A stretch of 64,000 nt of DNA from Acidobacteriota bacterium (GTDB lineage: Bacteria > Acidobacteriota > Terriglobia > UBA7540), in assembly GCA_021838785.1 (NCBI GenBank), contig JAKCCV010000003.1:82001-146000 (forward strand), given 5' to 3'. A model generated the notes under the pieces. The model did not search any database, had not been told where the DNA came from, and saw only the letters and a program-made list of their open reading frames with translations. Numbering within the stretch: the stretch's first letter is position 1; every line of letters begins with the position of its first letter. Shown one piece after another: positions 1 through 8,065 of the stretch. The position numbers were made by a program, and so were the translations under genes.

Positions 1-1
1 A

Positions 2-1501
2 ATGCGCTCGCAAGACCATCGGACAGGCATCGTCGCCGCGCTCTTGGTGTTCGCGGCCTCGGTTGGAACCGCCGGAGGGCAGGGAAGCGTCAACGTTCCG
101 CCCGCCGCGCCGCCGCCCTCGGCGGTGTCGCTTCCTCAACCGCTTCTCGAGACCTTGCCGAACGGTCTTCGCGTGCTGTTGATAGAGCGCCGCTCGGATC
201 CGTTGGTCACATTGCACGCCATGGTGATGGCGGGATCGAGCGAGGACCCTCCGGGGCGCGCCGGAACCGCGCAGTTTGTGGCGGGCTTGCTCACGCAAGG
301 CACCGCGCGACAATCCGCCCTGCAGCTTGCCCAAACCATTGACGCAGCCGGAGGCTCCATGCAAGCCGGAGCCGGCTGGGATGAGACAATGGCCAGCGTG
401 AGCGTGCTGGCGGACCGACAAGCGTTGGCCTTTCGCCTGCTGTCGGACATGCTCATCCATCCCGCGTTTGCGCCCAGTGAAATGCAGCGTTACCGCCGGC
501 AAACGATTTCCGCGCTTCGCGTGCTGAAAGAGGATCCCCACTACGTCGCTCACACCCTCGTGCGTGAGGCTCTGCTCGCCGGAACGCCTTACGCCCATCC
601 GCCGGAAGGAACCGAGGCCACGCTCGATGCGATAACGCGCGAGGATTTGGAGCGCTTTCATGCCAAATATTTTCGTCCCGCCAACACCGCTCTCGCGGTC
701 TTGGGTGACGTGACGCCGGAGGAGTGCAAGGCATTGGCTGAAAAATATTTTGGCGGATGGGTCGGAAGGGAAATGACGGCTGTAAAAATGCCGTCGAACC
801 GGCAGGCAAAGCCCCGGCACGAAGTCATCCTGATTAACCAACCCGGCGCCGCCGAAACCGAAATTCGCGTGGGATTCCCCGGCATCCCGCGGTCAAGCCC
901 TCAGTATCCCATTCTCAAGGTGGCCAATGAGGCGCTGGGAGGGCCGGCGGGCAACCGGCTGTTTTTCGAGCTGCGGACGCGCCGGGGTCTGGCCTACAGC
1001 GCGTCGAGCCGTTTGCGCTGTTATCGTTGGCTCGGCGCGTGGATCGCCAAGACCTCCACGCGCAGCTCGGAGGCCGCGCGCGCCGTCACGGAAATGATGG
1101 CCCAGATTCAACGGCTTCGCTCTCGGCCCGTCAGCCGGCCGGAGCTGCACATGGCTCAAAATTATCTCGTGGGACATCTTGCGCTGCAGTTTGAACCGCT
1201 TAATGGCATTGCCGCCCATTCTCTGGAGCTTATTCTTTACAACATGCCGCTCGATTATTGGAGCACTTACGCCAGCCAAATCCGAAGCGTGAGGCAGCGG
1301 GAAGTCCGGCGCGCGGCGGCGCGGCTCCTGCGGCCGAAAGACGATGTGATTGTGCTGGTCGGCAACGTTGCAGGCGACGTCCAAGCGATGAGAAGGTTCG
1401 GGCCGGTGCGGATGATTTCGCTTCGCCGGCTGGATCTCGGGGCGCGCGATTTTGAGTCCGGCCGGGAAACGCGGGCCGCGGGCCGTCGCCATCGGCGTTA
1501 A
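2..1501 (+). CDS. M16 peptidase-like protein lacking the zinc motif
   Basis: 499 aa with an N-terminal hydrophobic signal (about residues 10-27), so probably exported. The region around residues 50-110 (LPNGLRVLLIERR, then a GTAQFVAGLLTQGT block) aligns with the start of the M16 (pitrilysin/PqqL) fold, and the repeat near residues 205-240 (YFRPANTALAVLGDV) is typical of the family. In active members the first block carries HxxEH; here the same place reads QFVAG, so the zinc ligands and catalytic Glu are missing. Such chains usually pair with an active M16 subunit encoded next door, which would lie upstream outside the window. The ATG is at the second base of the window, so an earlier start cannot be excluded. 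Confidence 0.85.
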   Translation: MRSQDHRTGIVAALLVFAASVGTAGGQGSVNVPPAAPPPSAVSLPQPLLETLPNGLRVLLIERRSDPLVTLHAMVMAGSSEDPPGRAGTAQFVAGLLTQGTARQSALQLAQTIDAAGGSMQAGAGWDETMASVSVLADRQALAFRLLSDMLIHPAFAPSEMQRYRRQTISALRVLKEDPHYVAHTLVREALLAGTPYAHPPEGTEATLDAITREDLERFHAKYFRPANTALAVLGDVTPEECKALAEKYFGGWVGREMTAVKMPSNRQAKPRHEVILINQPGAAETEIRVGFPGIPRSSPQYPILKVANEALGGPAGNRLFFELRTRRGLAYSASSRLRCYRWLGAWIAKTSTRSSEAARAVTEMMAQIQRLRSRPVSRPELHMAQNYLVGHLALQFEPLNGIAAHSLELILYNMPLDYWSTYASQIRSVRQREVRRAAARLLRPKDDVIVLVGNVAGDVQAMRRFGPVRMISLRRLDLGARDFESGRETRAAGRRHRR

Positions 1502-1571
1502 ATCTTCGAGAGGCGTAAGCGCCCAGCGGAACTAACCTCATAAAGAACGTCGGTTTCGCGCTGGAAAAACC

Positions 1572-2558
1572 ATGAGCCTCCGAAAACAAGTCGCGGTTCT
1601 TATCGGCGGTTCGCTGGCCTGTACGGCAATCGCGGAAGCGATAGTGCTGGCCGAGGTTCATTTGAATCCGTGGCGAGTGGCCGCGCTGCTCGAATCGTTC
1701 GCGCTGGTCCTAATGGGCTTCGTGGCGCTTGCCCATTCGGGTTTTGTGCGGCAGCTCCGGCACTGGGCGGTTCGCTCGGCCGCGATGGCCTTCGCCATGC
1801 CGTTGATTCTGCTGATTCCGTACTTGGTTCTGGCGCTAGCAACGCAAACTTTCTCCTGGCTCGCGGTCGTGAAACTCTTTCTCTATATTGCGATTCCCAC
1901 GCTCCTGCTGATGCCAGACCGTTTGCACGGAAGGGAAGCCGCGAGTTGGAGGGATTTTGCGGCGATGGCGGCCTTAGCCGTGCCGGTGCCCTCCGGCTGG
2001 TTCAATGGCATATGGATTTGGCCCCAAAACATGTACGTCTTTCGTCCGCTGTTTTGCGTTTGCGTGGGCGCCTACGGATTTTTGGTCATCCGGAATTTGC
2101 AGGACGTTGGTTATCGGCTGTGGTTTAGAAAGCGCGACTTGGTGGATGCTGCGGCGAACTACGTTGCCTTTGCCATCATCGGGATTCCGCTAGGGTTGGC
2201 GTTGCGCTTCATCCACCCGCACCTGCAGCACGTCAGTCCCTGGAACTTCGCGCTGAGCCTGATGGGCGTTTATCTGACGGTGGCCATCCCGGAAGAATTG
2301 CTCTTCCGCGGAATTCTGCAAACCTTTCTTGGCAAAACCCTCCGCACCGCACACCCGCAGCGCGACGCCTTGATTATCGCTTCCGTCATCTTTGGTCTCA
2401 GTCATCTTCATCACGCCCCGGTGCCCAACTGGCGATACGCCATCATGGCCACGGTGGCGGGTCTGTTTTACGGCAACACGTTTAACACCCGGCGCCGAGT
2501 TTCTGCCTCGGCGCTGACGCATTCCTTGGTGGACACGACCTGGCATTTTTGGTTTTGA
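1572..2558 (+). CDS. CPBP family intramembrane glutamic protease
   Basis: 328 aa polytopic membrane protein with about eight hydrophobic segments. The C-terminal third carries the CPBP (CAAX protease/bacteriocin-processing, Rce1-like) signatures: EELLFRG near residues 238-244, FGLSHLHH near 275-282, and a late TH in the last helix. The double Glu and the His residues are the expected catalytic set for intramembrane glutamic proteases. The substrate is unknown: family members process prenylated proteins, bacteriocins or regulatory membrane proteins. It begins 70 bases after the M16-like gene on the same strand, so the two may be co-transcribed. Confidence 0.85.
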   Translation: MSLRKQVAVLIGGSLACTAIAEAIVLAEVHLNPWRVAALLESFALVLMGFVALAHSGFVRQLRHWAVRSAAMAFAMPLILLIPYLVLALATQTFSWLAVVKLFLYIAIPTLLLMPDRLHGREAASWRDFAAMAALAVPVPSGWFNGIWIWPQNMYVFRPLFCVCVGAYGFLVIRNLQDVGYRLWFRKRDLVDAAANYVAFAIIGIPLGLALRFIHPHLQHVSPWNFALSLMGVYLTVAIPEELLFRGILQTFLGKTLRTAHPQRDALIIASVIFGLSHLHHAPVPNWRYAIMATVAGLFYGNTFNTRRRVSASALTHSLVDTTWHFWF

Positions 2559-2689
2559 CGCAGAGGCGCTCTTCAGGCCGAGCGGGGCTTCCAGGCAGAT
2601 TGAGCCTGCCGTCCCGTTCACCGGATGGCGTGAAAGCCCGCCTGCGTGTAGAATCCATAAGGTTGGAATTCTCTCGAAGGAGCTTTCAC

Positions 2690-3091
2690 ATGAAACGCTG
2701 TGTCATCGGGCTATCGGCGTTGGCGCTGGCCCTGGGATTCACGGGACTGCTTCAAGCCCGTTCCAGGAAGGACAAGAAGATGCCCATGGCGGGTGTCTGG
2801 CATTGCTTGGCCGTCGGCATGCCCAACGGCGATGTGCCCTTCACGCTGCATCTCCATCAATCCGGGAAAACGGTCACGGGTTGGGTCTCGTCATCGCTTG
2901 GCGACGCGGACATCACCACCGCGAGCTTCAAGAATAAAAAGCTTGAAATTCACATTGACACCGACCAAGGCAACTACCTGATTATCGGGAAATTATCCCA
3001 CCGTAAACTCACCGGACACTGGTCCGACAACCAAAATCAAAAAGGAACCTGGAAGGGCCACCGAGTCGCCACAACCGCTCAAAGCCAGTGA
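2690..3091 (+). CDS. Small secreted protein of unknown function
   Basis: 133 aa. The ATG at 2690 is preferred because GAAGGAG lies 8-14 bases upstream and a signal peptide follows at once (MKRCVIGLSALALALGF, cleavage near LQARS). The mature part is short and beta-rich, with alternating polar and hydrophobic residues (FTLHLHQSGKTVTGWVSS, then a LTGHW block). This resembles the small lipocalin-like or calycin-like repeats seen in many hypothetical periplasmic proteins, but I cannot assign a family. The gene stands alone, 131 bases after the CPBP protease. Confidence 0.7.
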   Translation: MKRCVIGLSALALALGFTGLLQARSRKDKKMPMAGVWHCLAVGMPNGDVPFTLHLHQSGKTVTGWVSSSLGDADITTASFKNKKLEIHIDTDQGNYLIIGKLSHRKLTGHWSDNQNQKGTWKGHRVATTAQSQ

Positions 3092-3272
3092 GGAGGTGAG
3101 CGTGGCGAACAAGAGCCAATTTTCGGCCTGATTTTTTAGTTAACATAACATACCTTATCAGACGTTACAAATACGCAGCCAAACGCCCCGCTGGGATGCG
3201 CGGCTGACACTCTTGGAAATTCGTTGTAACCTTATTACAGTCAATAACTTAGCAATTGGAGACCATCTCAAA

Positions 3273-4694
3273 ATGCAGACGAGAACCGAGCATGACTCAC
3301 TGGGTGATGTCAAGGTGCCTGCGGACGCCTTCTATGGCGCCCAAACCACGCGAGCGGTTGAGAATTATCCTATCAGCGGCTTTCGGGCTCATCGCGCGCT
3401 CATTCGGGCCTACGGGTTGCTGAAGTTGGCGTGCGCCGAAACGAACGTCAAACTGCAAATGATTCCGCGTCGCATCGGGCACGCCATTGAACGCGCCGCC
3501 CAGGATGTCATCGAAGGGCGGCTAGACGAACATTTTCCCGTGGACGTTTATCAGGCGGGCGCCGGCGTCAGCTTCCACATGAACGTGAACGAGGTCATCG
3601 CCAACCGGGCGATCTGGTATTTAACCGGTCGGCGGATGACGAAACTGGGAGACTACCGCATCGTCCACCCCAACGACCACGTCAATTTTGGCCAATCCAC
3701 GAACGACACTTTTCCGACGGCCATGCGCTTGGCCGCGCTTTTGCAACTGGAAGAGTTCTATCCGGCGCTCGAAGAGTTGGAAGCCGCGTTTTTCAAAAAA
3801 GGAAAAGAATTCGACGGCATTTTGAAGAGCGGCCGAACGCATCTTCAGGATGCCGTTCCGGTGCGGCTGGGGCAGGAATTTACGGCTTACGGCGTGGCGT
3901 TGCGGCAGGCACGGGAGAATATTCGGGAAAACGCGCGCGCGCTTGCGGAGCTGGGCATCGGCGGGACAGCGGCGGGCACGGGCCTCAACGCGCATCCCAA
4001 GTTCCGGTTTCTGGTGGTGAAGCGGCTCGCGCAACTGACGAGGCTGCGATTGAAGCCGGCCGCCGACCTGCGCGCGGCCATGCAATCGCAATTTCCCTTG
4101 GCGGCGGTATCGGGCGCGCTGCGCAACCTGGCGCTCGAACTGATTCGCATTGCCAACGATTTGCGCCTGCTGACCAGCGGCCCGCTGACCGGTTTCAATG
4201 AGATCGTCTTGCCGGCGCTCCAGCCGGGCTCGAGCATCATGCCGGGAAAGGTGAATCCCGTCATGGCCGAACTGCTCGATATGGTGGCCTTCCAAGTGGT
4301 GGGTTGCGATACGGCGGTGGCGCTGGCCGTGCAGGCCGGGCAGCTCGAACTGAACGTCATGATGCCGGCAATGATTTGGAATGTTTTGCACGCCCTGGAG
4401 ATTTTGAAGAATACCTGCCGGGCGGTGGCGCGGCGCTGCGTTTTGGGCATTCGCGCCAACCGGGAGGTTTGCGAACGGTACGCCCACCTCTCGCCGTCCA
4501 TCGCCACGGCGCTGAATCCTGTGATCGGCTATTCTCGCGCAGCCGAAATTGTGAAAAAATCGCTGGCCACCGGCAAGACGATCCCCGAGGTCTGCCTGGA
4601 AGAAAAGGTCTTGACCCAATCGGAACTCGACCGGATTCTCGATCCTTATCGCATGACGGAACCGGGCCTGCCGCCGTCAAGAAAGAAGCGGTAG
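3273..4694 (+). CDS. Fumarase class II / aspartate ammonia-lyase family enzyme
   Basis: About 473 aa from the ATG at 3273 (MQTRTEHDSLGDV); an in-frame start at 3213 would add 20 atypical residues. Family landmarks run through the protein: VPADAFYGAQTTRAVENYPIS at the N-terminus, GRTHLQDAVPVRLGQEF in the middle, the GSSIMPGKVNP signature and a C-terminal TALNPVIGY. Members eliminate fumarate from malate or aspartate as homotetramers in the cytoplasm. The RTEHD start and LNVMMPAMIWN resemble aspartase, while GRTHLQDA and the G-T-GLN-HP segment resemble fumarase, so the substrate is left open. It is monocistronic; an AT-rich stretch at 3130-3170 probably holds its promoter. Confidence 0.9.
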   Translation: MQTRTEHDSLGDVKVPADAFYGAQTTRAVENYPISGFRAHRALIRAYGLLKLACAETNVKLQMIPRRIGHAIERAAQDVIEGRLDEHFPVDVYQAGAGVSFHMNVNEVIANRAIWYLTGRRMTKLGDYRIVHPNDHVNFGQSTNDTFPTAMRLAALLQLEEFYPALEELEAAFFKKGKEFDGILKSGRTHLQDAVPVRLGQEFTAYGVALRQARENIRENARALAELGIGGTAAGTGLNAHPKFRFLVVKRLAQLTRLRLKPAADLRAAMQSQFPLAAVSGALRNLALELIRIANDLRLLTSGPLTGFNEIVLPALQPGSSIMPGKVNPVMAELLDMVAFQVVGCDTAVALAVQAGQLELNVMMPAMIWNVLHALEILKNTCRAVARRCVLGIRANREVCERYAHLSPSIATALNPVIGYSRAAEIVKKSLATGKTIPEVCLEEKVLTQSELDRILDPYRMTEPGLPPSRKKR

Positions 4695-4789
4695 CGCGGG
4701 CCCTTGTGGCCATGGGTTTCTCTTCGGCACCAAAATCCCACCGCCCACCGACCGCGCACATTGCGCCAACCGCGGGGATTTTGCCTTTC

Positions 4790-4809
4790 GGGGGGCGCAC
4801 GAGCCCCCC
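4790..4809. terminator. Perfect 7-bp GC hairpin between convergent genes
   Basis: GGGGGGC and GCCCCCC pair around a 6-base loop. The hairpin sits between the end of the lyase gene (+) and the end of the small secreted-protein gene (-). There is no U-tract, so intrinsic termination is only inferred from its placement. Confidence 0.35.
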
Positions 4810-4810
4810 C

Positions 4811-5452
4811 TCACTTGATGCTCGTATCCTGGAATGGCAGGAACCCTCGCGTGGGGACGAGCATATCCTGCTCAAGTTGCCCTTTTAGCGAGCCACCCTT
4901 TTCGCCCACGAGTTTGTCCCAGGCGTGAGTCATTTCCTTGCAAGGCTCGGACATCGGCAAAGCAGGGGAGTTAATTAGATCTACGGAAGGCGGCGCGTAG
5001 CGGACTTTTAAGGTCTCGTCTGTGCAACGGTCAAGGGAACGGGAGGTAGCCAGGATTCCGCCCTTGTCCCAGTTAACGACCCGGAACTCCTGGATCCAGG
5101 CCTGTTCAGCGTGCGGGAAGGTGTTCTCGCTGTCCACTTCTAAGCATTCGGATTCCCGAATCGAGCAAAGGATTGTCACGACTTCCGCGTCGCCTTGATA
5201 GTTAGGATTGTCAACGGGGACGAACCTTCCCTGAATCCAAAACAGCGTCTTGGGGTTTACGTCGGAAGCTACAAAAGTTAGCGGTCCCGAATTCCTCTGT
5301 TGCGTCTTGGGCGCAGGCCGAGCACCGGGAGACCGCGCCTGTGCGGGGCTCGACAGCGCCGCCAGCACCAGGGCAATAAGGCCAAGCCTCGTGGCTCGCC
5401 GATTACCCGACGCGAATTTTTCCGGCCCGTTGGAGAGTTCAGTCGCGGTCAT
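4811..5452 (-). CDS. Secreted protein coupled to DUF5677-like gene, function unknown
   Basis: 213 aa from the ATG at 5452. The start is favoured because AGGAGG sits inside the end of the upstream gene and the ATG follows that gene's TAG by two bases, which implies translational coupling. A hydrophobic stretch at about residues 23-38 (LGLIALVLAALSSPAQA) looks like a signal peptide preceded by a long n-region. The mature domain has four cysteines (CSIRESEC, DRC, EPC), which could form disulfides. I do not recognise the fold. Pairing an exported protein with a cytoplasmic DUF5677-type protein is unusual. Confidence 0.65.
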   Translation of the reverse strand: MTATELSNGPEKFASGNRRATRLGLIALVLAALSSPAQARSPGARPAPKTQQRNSGPLTFVASDVNPKTLFWIQGRFVPVDNPNYQGDAEVVTILCSIRESECLEVDSENTFPHAEQAWIQEFRVVNWDKGGILATSRSLDRCTDETLKVRYAPPSVDLINSPALPMSEPCKEMTHAWDKLVGEKGGSLKGQLEQDMLVPTRGFLPFQDTSIK

Positions 5453-5454
5453 CG

Positions 5455-6339
5455 CTAATCCCTCCTGGTAGGTTCTGGGTTCCGCCCGTCGCTTGCGCGC
5501 TGTTCTTTCCAAGCCTCAGAAAAGTGCACTTGTGCCGCGTTCACCTTATCGGCAAAATCAAGCCGGCAGGCCTCGTTTAGGGTGTTAAGGGCGAACCAGA
5601 CGTTCGCATGTGCACAGCGTAACGCCTGGCTCACCAACGCCAGCGACGGCGGTGGGTCGGGCACTAGCGTTCCGTCCCCGGGCGCGAAGTTGGTCAGCAA
5701 CCCCTCAATGTTGCCGTGATGGATTGAACACGCGATGGCGTAATTAACCTCGTACTGCTTTTCGCGCCCGATCGCTTTAGCGATGTCTCTTATGCTTTGC
5801 TTTGACCAGCGCGTCCGAACACGACCGTCCGGGCCGGTGAATCGGGCTTTGCCTTGGTTGTAATCGTCCTCCACCCGCTTCGCGTCTTCCGCGGTAATGC
5901 GGCTCGCTTCGCTTCGGGCGTTTTCCTGAAGCCAATGAAGTTTGCGCCATGCCAGGATCTTCGAGAATTCGAGATAGTCTTCGACCTGCTGCGGCTGGCG
6001 GCGCAAGTACTCCGCCGTCCATCGCGACTCGTACATCCCGCGCACAACCTTCATTGCGCCTGCCCCGCAGCCATTCCCGCACAGCACTATTACCTCCTGC
6101 ACCGCTGTAACACTTGCGCGCGTGAGGGCGGTGATCACTTTTTCGACTGGCTCACCCCCAGTCTCGTCAGCGGCTTTCACCATTTCGTCCCCCAGATGCA
6201 TCAGCTCGGCGATGGCATCGAATTGCTGCCCGTACTGCTCATACACCGTCGGCCAGAATTCCTCAAAACCGAACACGACGGTTGCTGGCCTCTTCAGGGG
6301 GCTATTGGCCAGGTGGCGCCTATGTGTTTTCTCAGCCAT
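5455..6339 (-). CDS. DUF5677-like helical protein
   Basis: 294 aa, largely helical, with no signal peptide or membrane segment. The central part (GMYESRWTAEYLRRQPQQVEDYLEF) and the C-terminal YAIACSIHHGNIEG segment match what I recall of DUF5677, proteins of unknown function often found in accessory regions. The gene overlaps no neighbour upstream and is followed after two bases by the secreted-protein gene, so the two form an operon. It lies beside a palindromic repeat (6502-6577), which suggests this patch is accessory. The family assignment rests on pattern memory only. Confidence 0.6.
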   Translation of the reverse strand: MAEKTHRRHLANSPLKRPATVVFGFEEFWPTVYEQYGQQFDAIAELMHLGDEMVKAADETGGEPVEKVITALTRASVTAVQEVIVLCGNGCGAGAMKVVRGMYESRWTAEYLRRQPQQVEDYLEFSKILAWRKLHWLQENARSEASRITAEDAKRVEDDYNQGKARFTGPDGRVRTRWSKQSIRDIAKAIGREKQYEVNYAIACSIHHGNIEGLLTNFAPGDGTLVPDPPPSLALVSQALRCAHANVWFALNTLNEACRLDFADKVNAAQVHFSEAWKEQRASDGRNPEPTRRD

Positions 6340-6501
6340 TTTACGCCTGATCGTAAGACGAACAAAAGGCGAATGTCAAGGCCTTTTTCCCGTTCTGTGG
6401 GAACGCGGAACTCGCCTCGGGCGCACCGGGGGGAAAGGCAGGTTCCTTGCCTGACTGCGAATGAAGATATGGGCTGGGAATGATGTGGCGAGGAGCCAAG
6501 T

Positions 6502-6577
6502 GGCAGCCACGACACCGCGCTTGTGCCGCGGGGCCTTGGGGCGCGAAAATTGACGAACCAGACATGCCGTGGCTACC
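6502..6577. repeat. Dispersed palindromic repeat, family C, copy 1
   Basis: A 76-base element bounded by GGCAGCCACG and CGTGGCTACC. Its reverse complement aligns with the element at 63480-63568: both share the outer GGTAGCCRCG arms, an internal GGTTCGTC and a closing CCCGCGRCAC...GTGTCGYGGCTRCC stretch. It lies between the divergent DUF5677-like and coiled-coil genes. Confidence 0.65.
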
Positions 6578-6596
6578 AGCCCGAAGCACCTGTTCC

Positions 6597-6625
6597 TTTG
6601 CGGTGAAAATTGGGCGTGATACAAT
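6597..6625 (+). promoter_or_regulatory. Possible promoter placing the transcript start at the ATG
   Basis: TACAAT at 6620-6625 resembles a -10 box, with a weak TTTGCG 17 bases upstream. The first ATG begins only five bases after the -10 box, so a transcript from here would be leaderless. This is inferred from spacing alone. Confidence 0.3.
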
Positions 6626-6629
6626 CGCG

Positions 6630-6962
6630 ATGATGGACATCGAAAAGACGATGGCGTTTATCCTCGAACAGCAGGCGCACTTCGCGGCAGACATGCAGAT
6701 GATGAGGGCTTCGTTTGAGAAGCACGATGCGGAGATCGCGGAGATCAGGAAACTAAGTGCAGCAAACACGGAGAGCATCCGCCAGCTGATTGACGTAAGC
6801 ATGTCTCTGGCCCATAACGCAGCAGAAATGGAAGAGACGGACCGGCGCCTCGCTGCCCGCCTTCAAGAGCTTGCCGAATCGGGCGCGCATACGGACCGCC
6901 GCTTGGATGCCCTCGTTGATATCCTCAACAAGCTCACCCGCCGTAACGGCGGCGCGTCGTAG
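6630..6962 (+). CDS. Small coiled-coil protein
   Basis: 110 aa from the ATG at 6630; a second ATG follows immediately. The longer reading frame upstream would run through the repeat element and is rejected. The protein starts MDIEKTMAFILEQQAHFAADM and is charged and heptad-like almost throughout, with no membrane segment. It probably forms an oligomeric coiled coil. Short proteins of this style occur repeatedly in acidobacterial genomes without known function (recollection). No Shine-Dalgarno is visible, consistent with leaderless translation. Confidence 0.65.
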   Translation: MMDIEKTMAFILEQQAHFAADMQMMRASFEKHDAEIAEIRKLSAANTESIRQLIDVSMSLAHNAAEMEETDRRLAARLQELAESGAHTDRRLDALVDILNKLTRRNGGAS

Positions 6963-7063
6963 CGGAGGTTACCCTTCCGGCCATGGACATCGAACGATTA
7001 CACCGCGCAGGTTGACCACGCGAAGAAACGCGGAGCGCAGGGGCCCGGGTTGCGGAGGATGCC

Positions 7064-8017
7064 GTGGAACTCTACCCAGGTGTATATCAAATTGCGTCGC
7101 TTTACGGAGGGCGGAATCTCTACCAGTACCTCTTCGTCGGGCGGAACACCGTGCTGGCCGATACGGGCATCAGCACGACGCCCGAGAAGGTGATTTTCCC
7201 CTATCTTGAGCGACTGAAGCTGAAGCCGGAGAGCATCACGCTCGCCATCACCACGCATGCCGACCTGGACCATCAGGGTGGCAATAGCGCCATTAAGCGC
7301 ATTTCACCGGGGACGCTCGTGGCCTGCGGCGAGGCGGATCGGCCGCTGGTGGAGCATCCGCAGACGCTCTACGACCGGCGCTACAACCACCTGAAGGCGG
7401 AGCACGGCGTGGCGATTGAGGAGAAGGCTTCGCCGGATGCGGGCGAACCCTGCAAAATGGATTTGACCTTTGCCGGCGGGGAAAAAATTCGTCTCACGGA
7501 CGATTGGAGTCTCGACGTGCTTCACTTGCCCGGCCACTCGCATGGGCATTTGGCGCTGTATGACGCGCCGCACCGTGCCGCTTTCACGGGCGACGCGGTG
7601 CAAGGCAGCGGCTGCCCAAAGGCCACCGGCGGCATTGCGATTCCCGTGACCTACTATTACGTGGACACGTATCTCGCGACGATTCGGTATCTCGAAACGC
7701 TGGAGCTCGATGCTCTTTACACGGGCCATTGGCCGGCGATGCGAGGAGAGGAAATCAAAGACTTCTTCGCCGATTCGCGTCGCACCGTCGAGTTCTTCGA
7801 TCGGGTCATCCTTGCAAGTCTCAAGAAAGCGCCGAGCGGGCTGAGCATGAAGGATTTGGTCGCCGCCTGCGCCGAAGCGGCGGGCGACTGGCCGAGCGAC
7901 GGTCAAATCTTGGCCATGTTTCCCATCAAGGGCCACATGGACCGCCTGGAACAGCACGGCAAGGTTCGTCTCCTGGCGGAAGCGCGGCCGCACCGGTGGG
8001 TCGCCCGTGAAGCGTGA
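7064..8017 (+). CDS. MBL-fold metallo-hydrolase
   Basis: 317 aa starting at a GTG with GGAGGA about 8 bases upstream. The metallo-beta-lactamase fold is shown by THADLDHQGGN (residues 66-76, the HxDxDH variant), a second metal His in LPGHSHGH (about 159-166), Asp in FTGDAVQG and His in YTGHWPA. The last ~80 residues form a helical C-terminal domain similar to the winged-helix tail of LACTB2-like hydrolases. The substrate is not predictable; relatives hydrolyse thioesters, lactones or RNA. The gene converges on the aldo/keto reductase with a 48-base gap. Confidence 0.85.
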   Translation: MELYPGVYQIASLYGGRNLYQYLFVGRNTVLADTGISTTPEKVIFPYLERLKLKPESITLAITTHADLDHQGGNSAIKRISPGTLVACGEADRPLVEHPQTLYDRRYNHLKAEHGVAIEEKASPDAGEPCKMDLTFAGGEKIRLTDDWSLDVLHLPGHSHGHLALYDAPHRAAFTGDAVQGSGCPKATGGIAIPVTYYYVDTYLATIRYLETLELDALYTGHWPAMRGEEIKDFFADSRRTVEFFDRVILASLKKAPSGLSMKDLVAACAEAAGDWPSDGQILAMFPIKGHMDRLEQHGKVRLLAEARPHRWVAREA

Positions 8018-8065
8018 GGCGAGGCCGGTGGGGGATTGAGCGATCGAGTTCACTTCCCTGCCGCT

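Noticed and set aside
3621-4619. Open frame of 332 codons on the - strand
   Set aside because: Antisense to the fumarase/aspartase-family gene; Arg/His/Gln-rich, as expected for shadow frames in GC-rich DNA.
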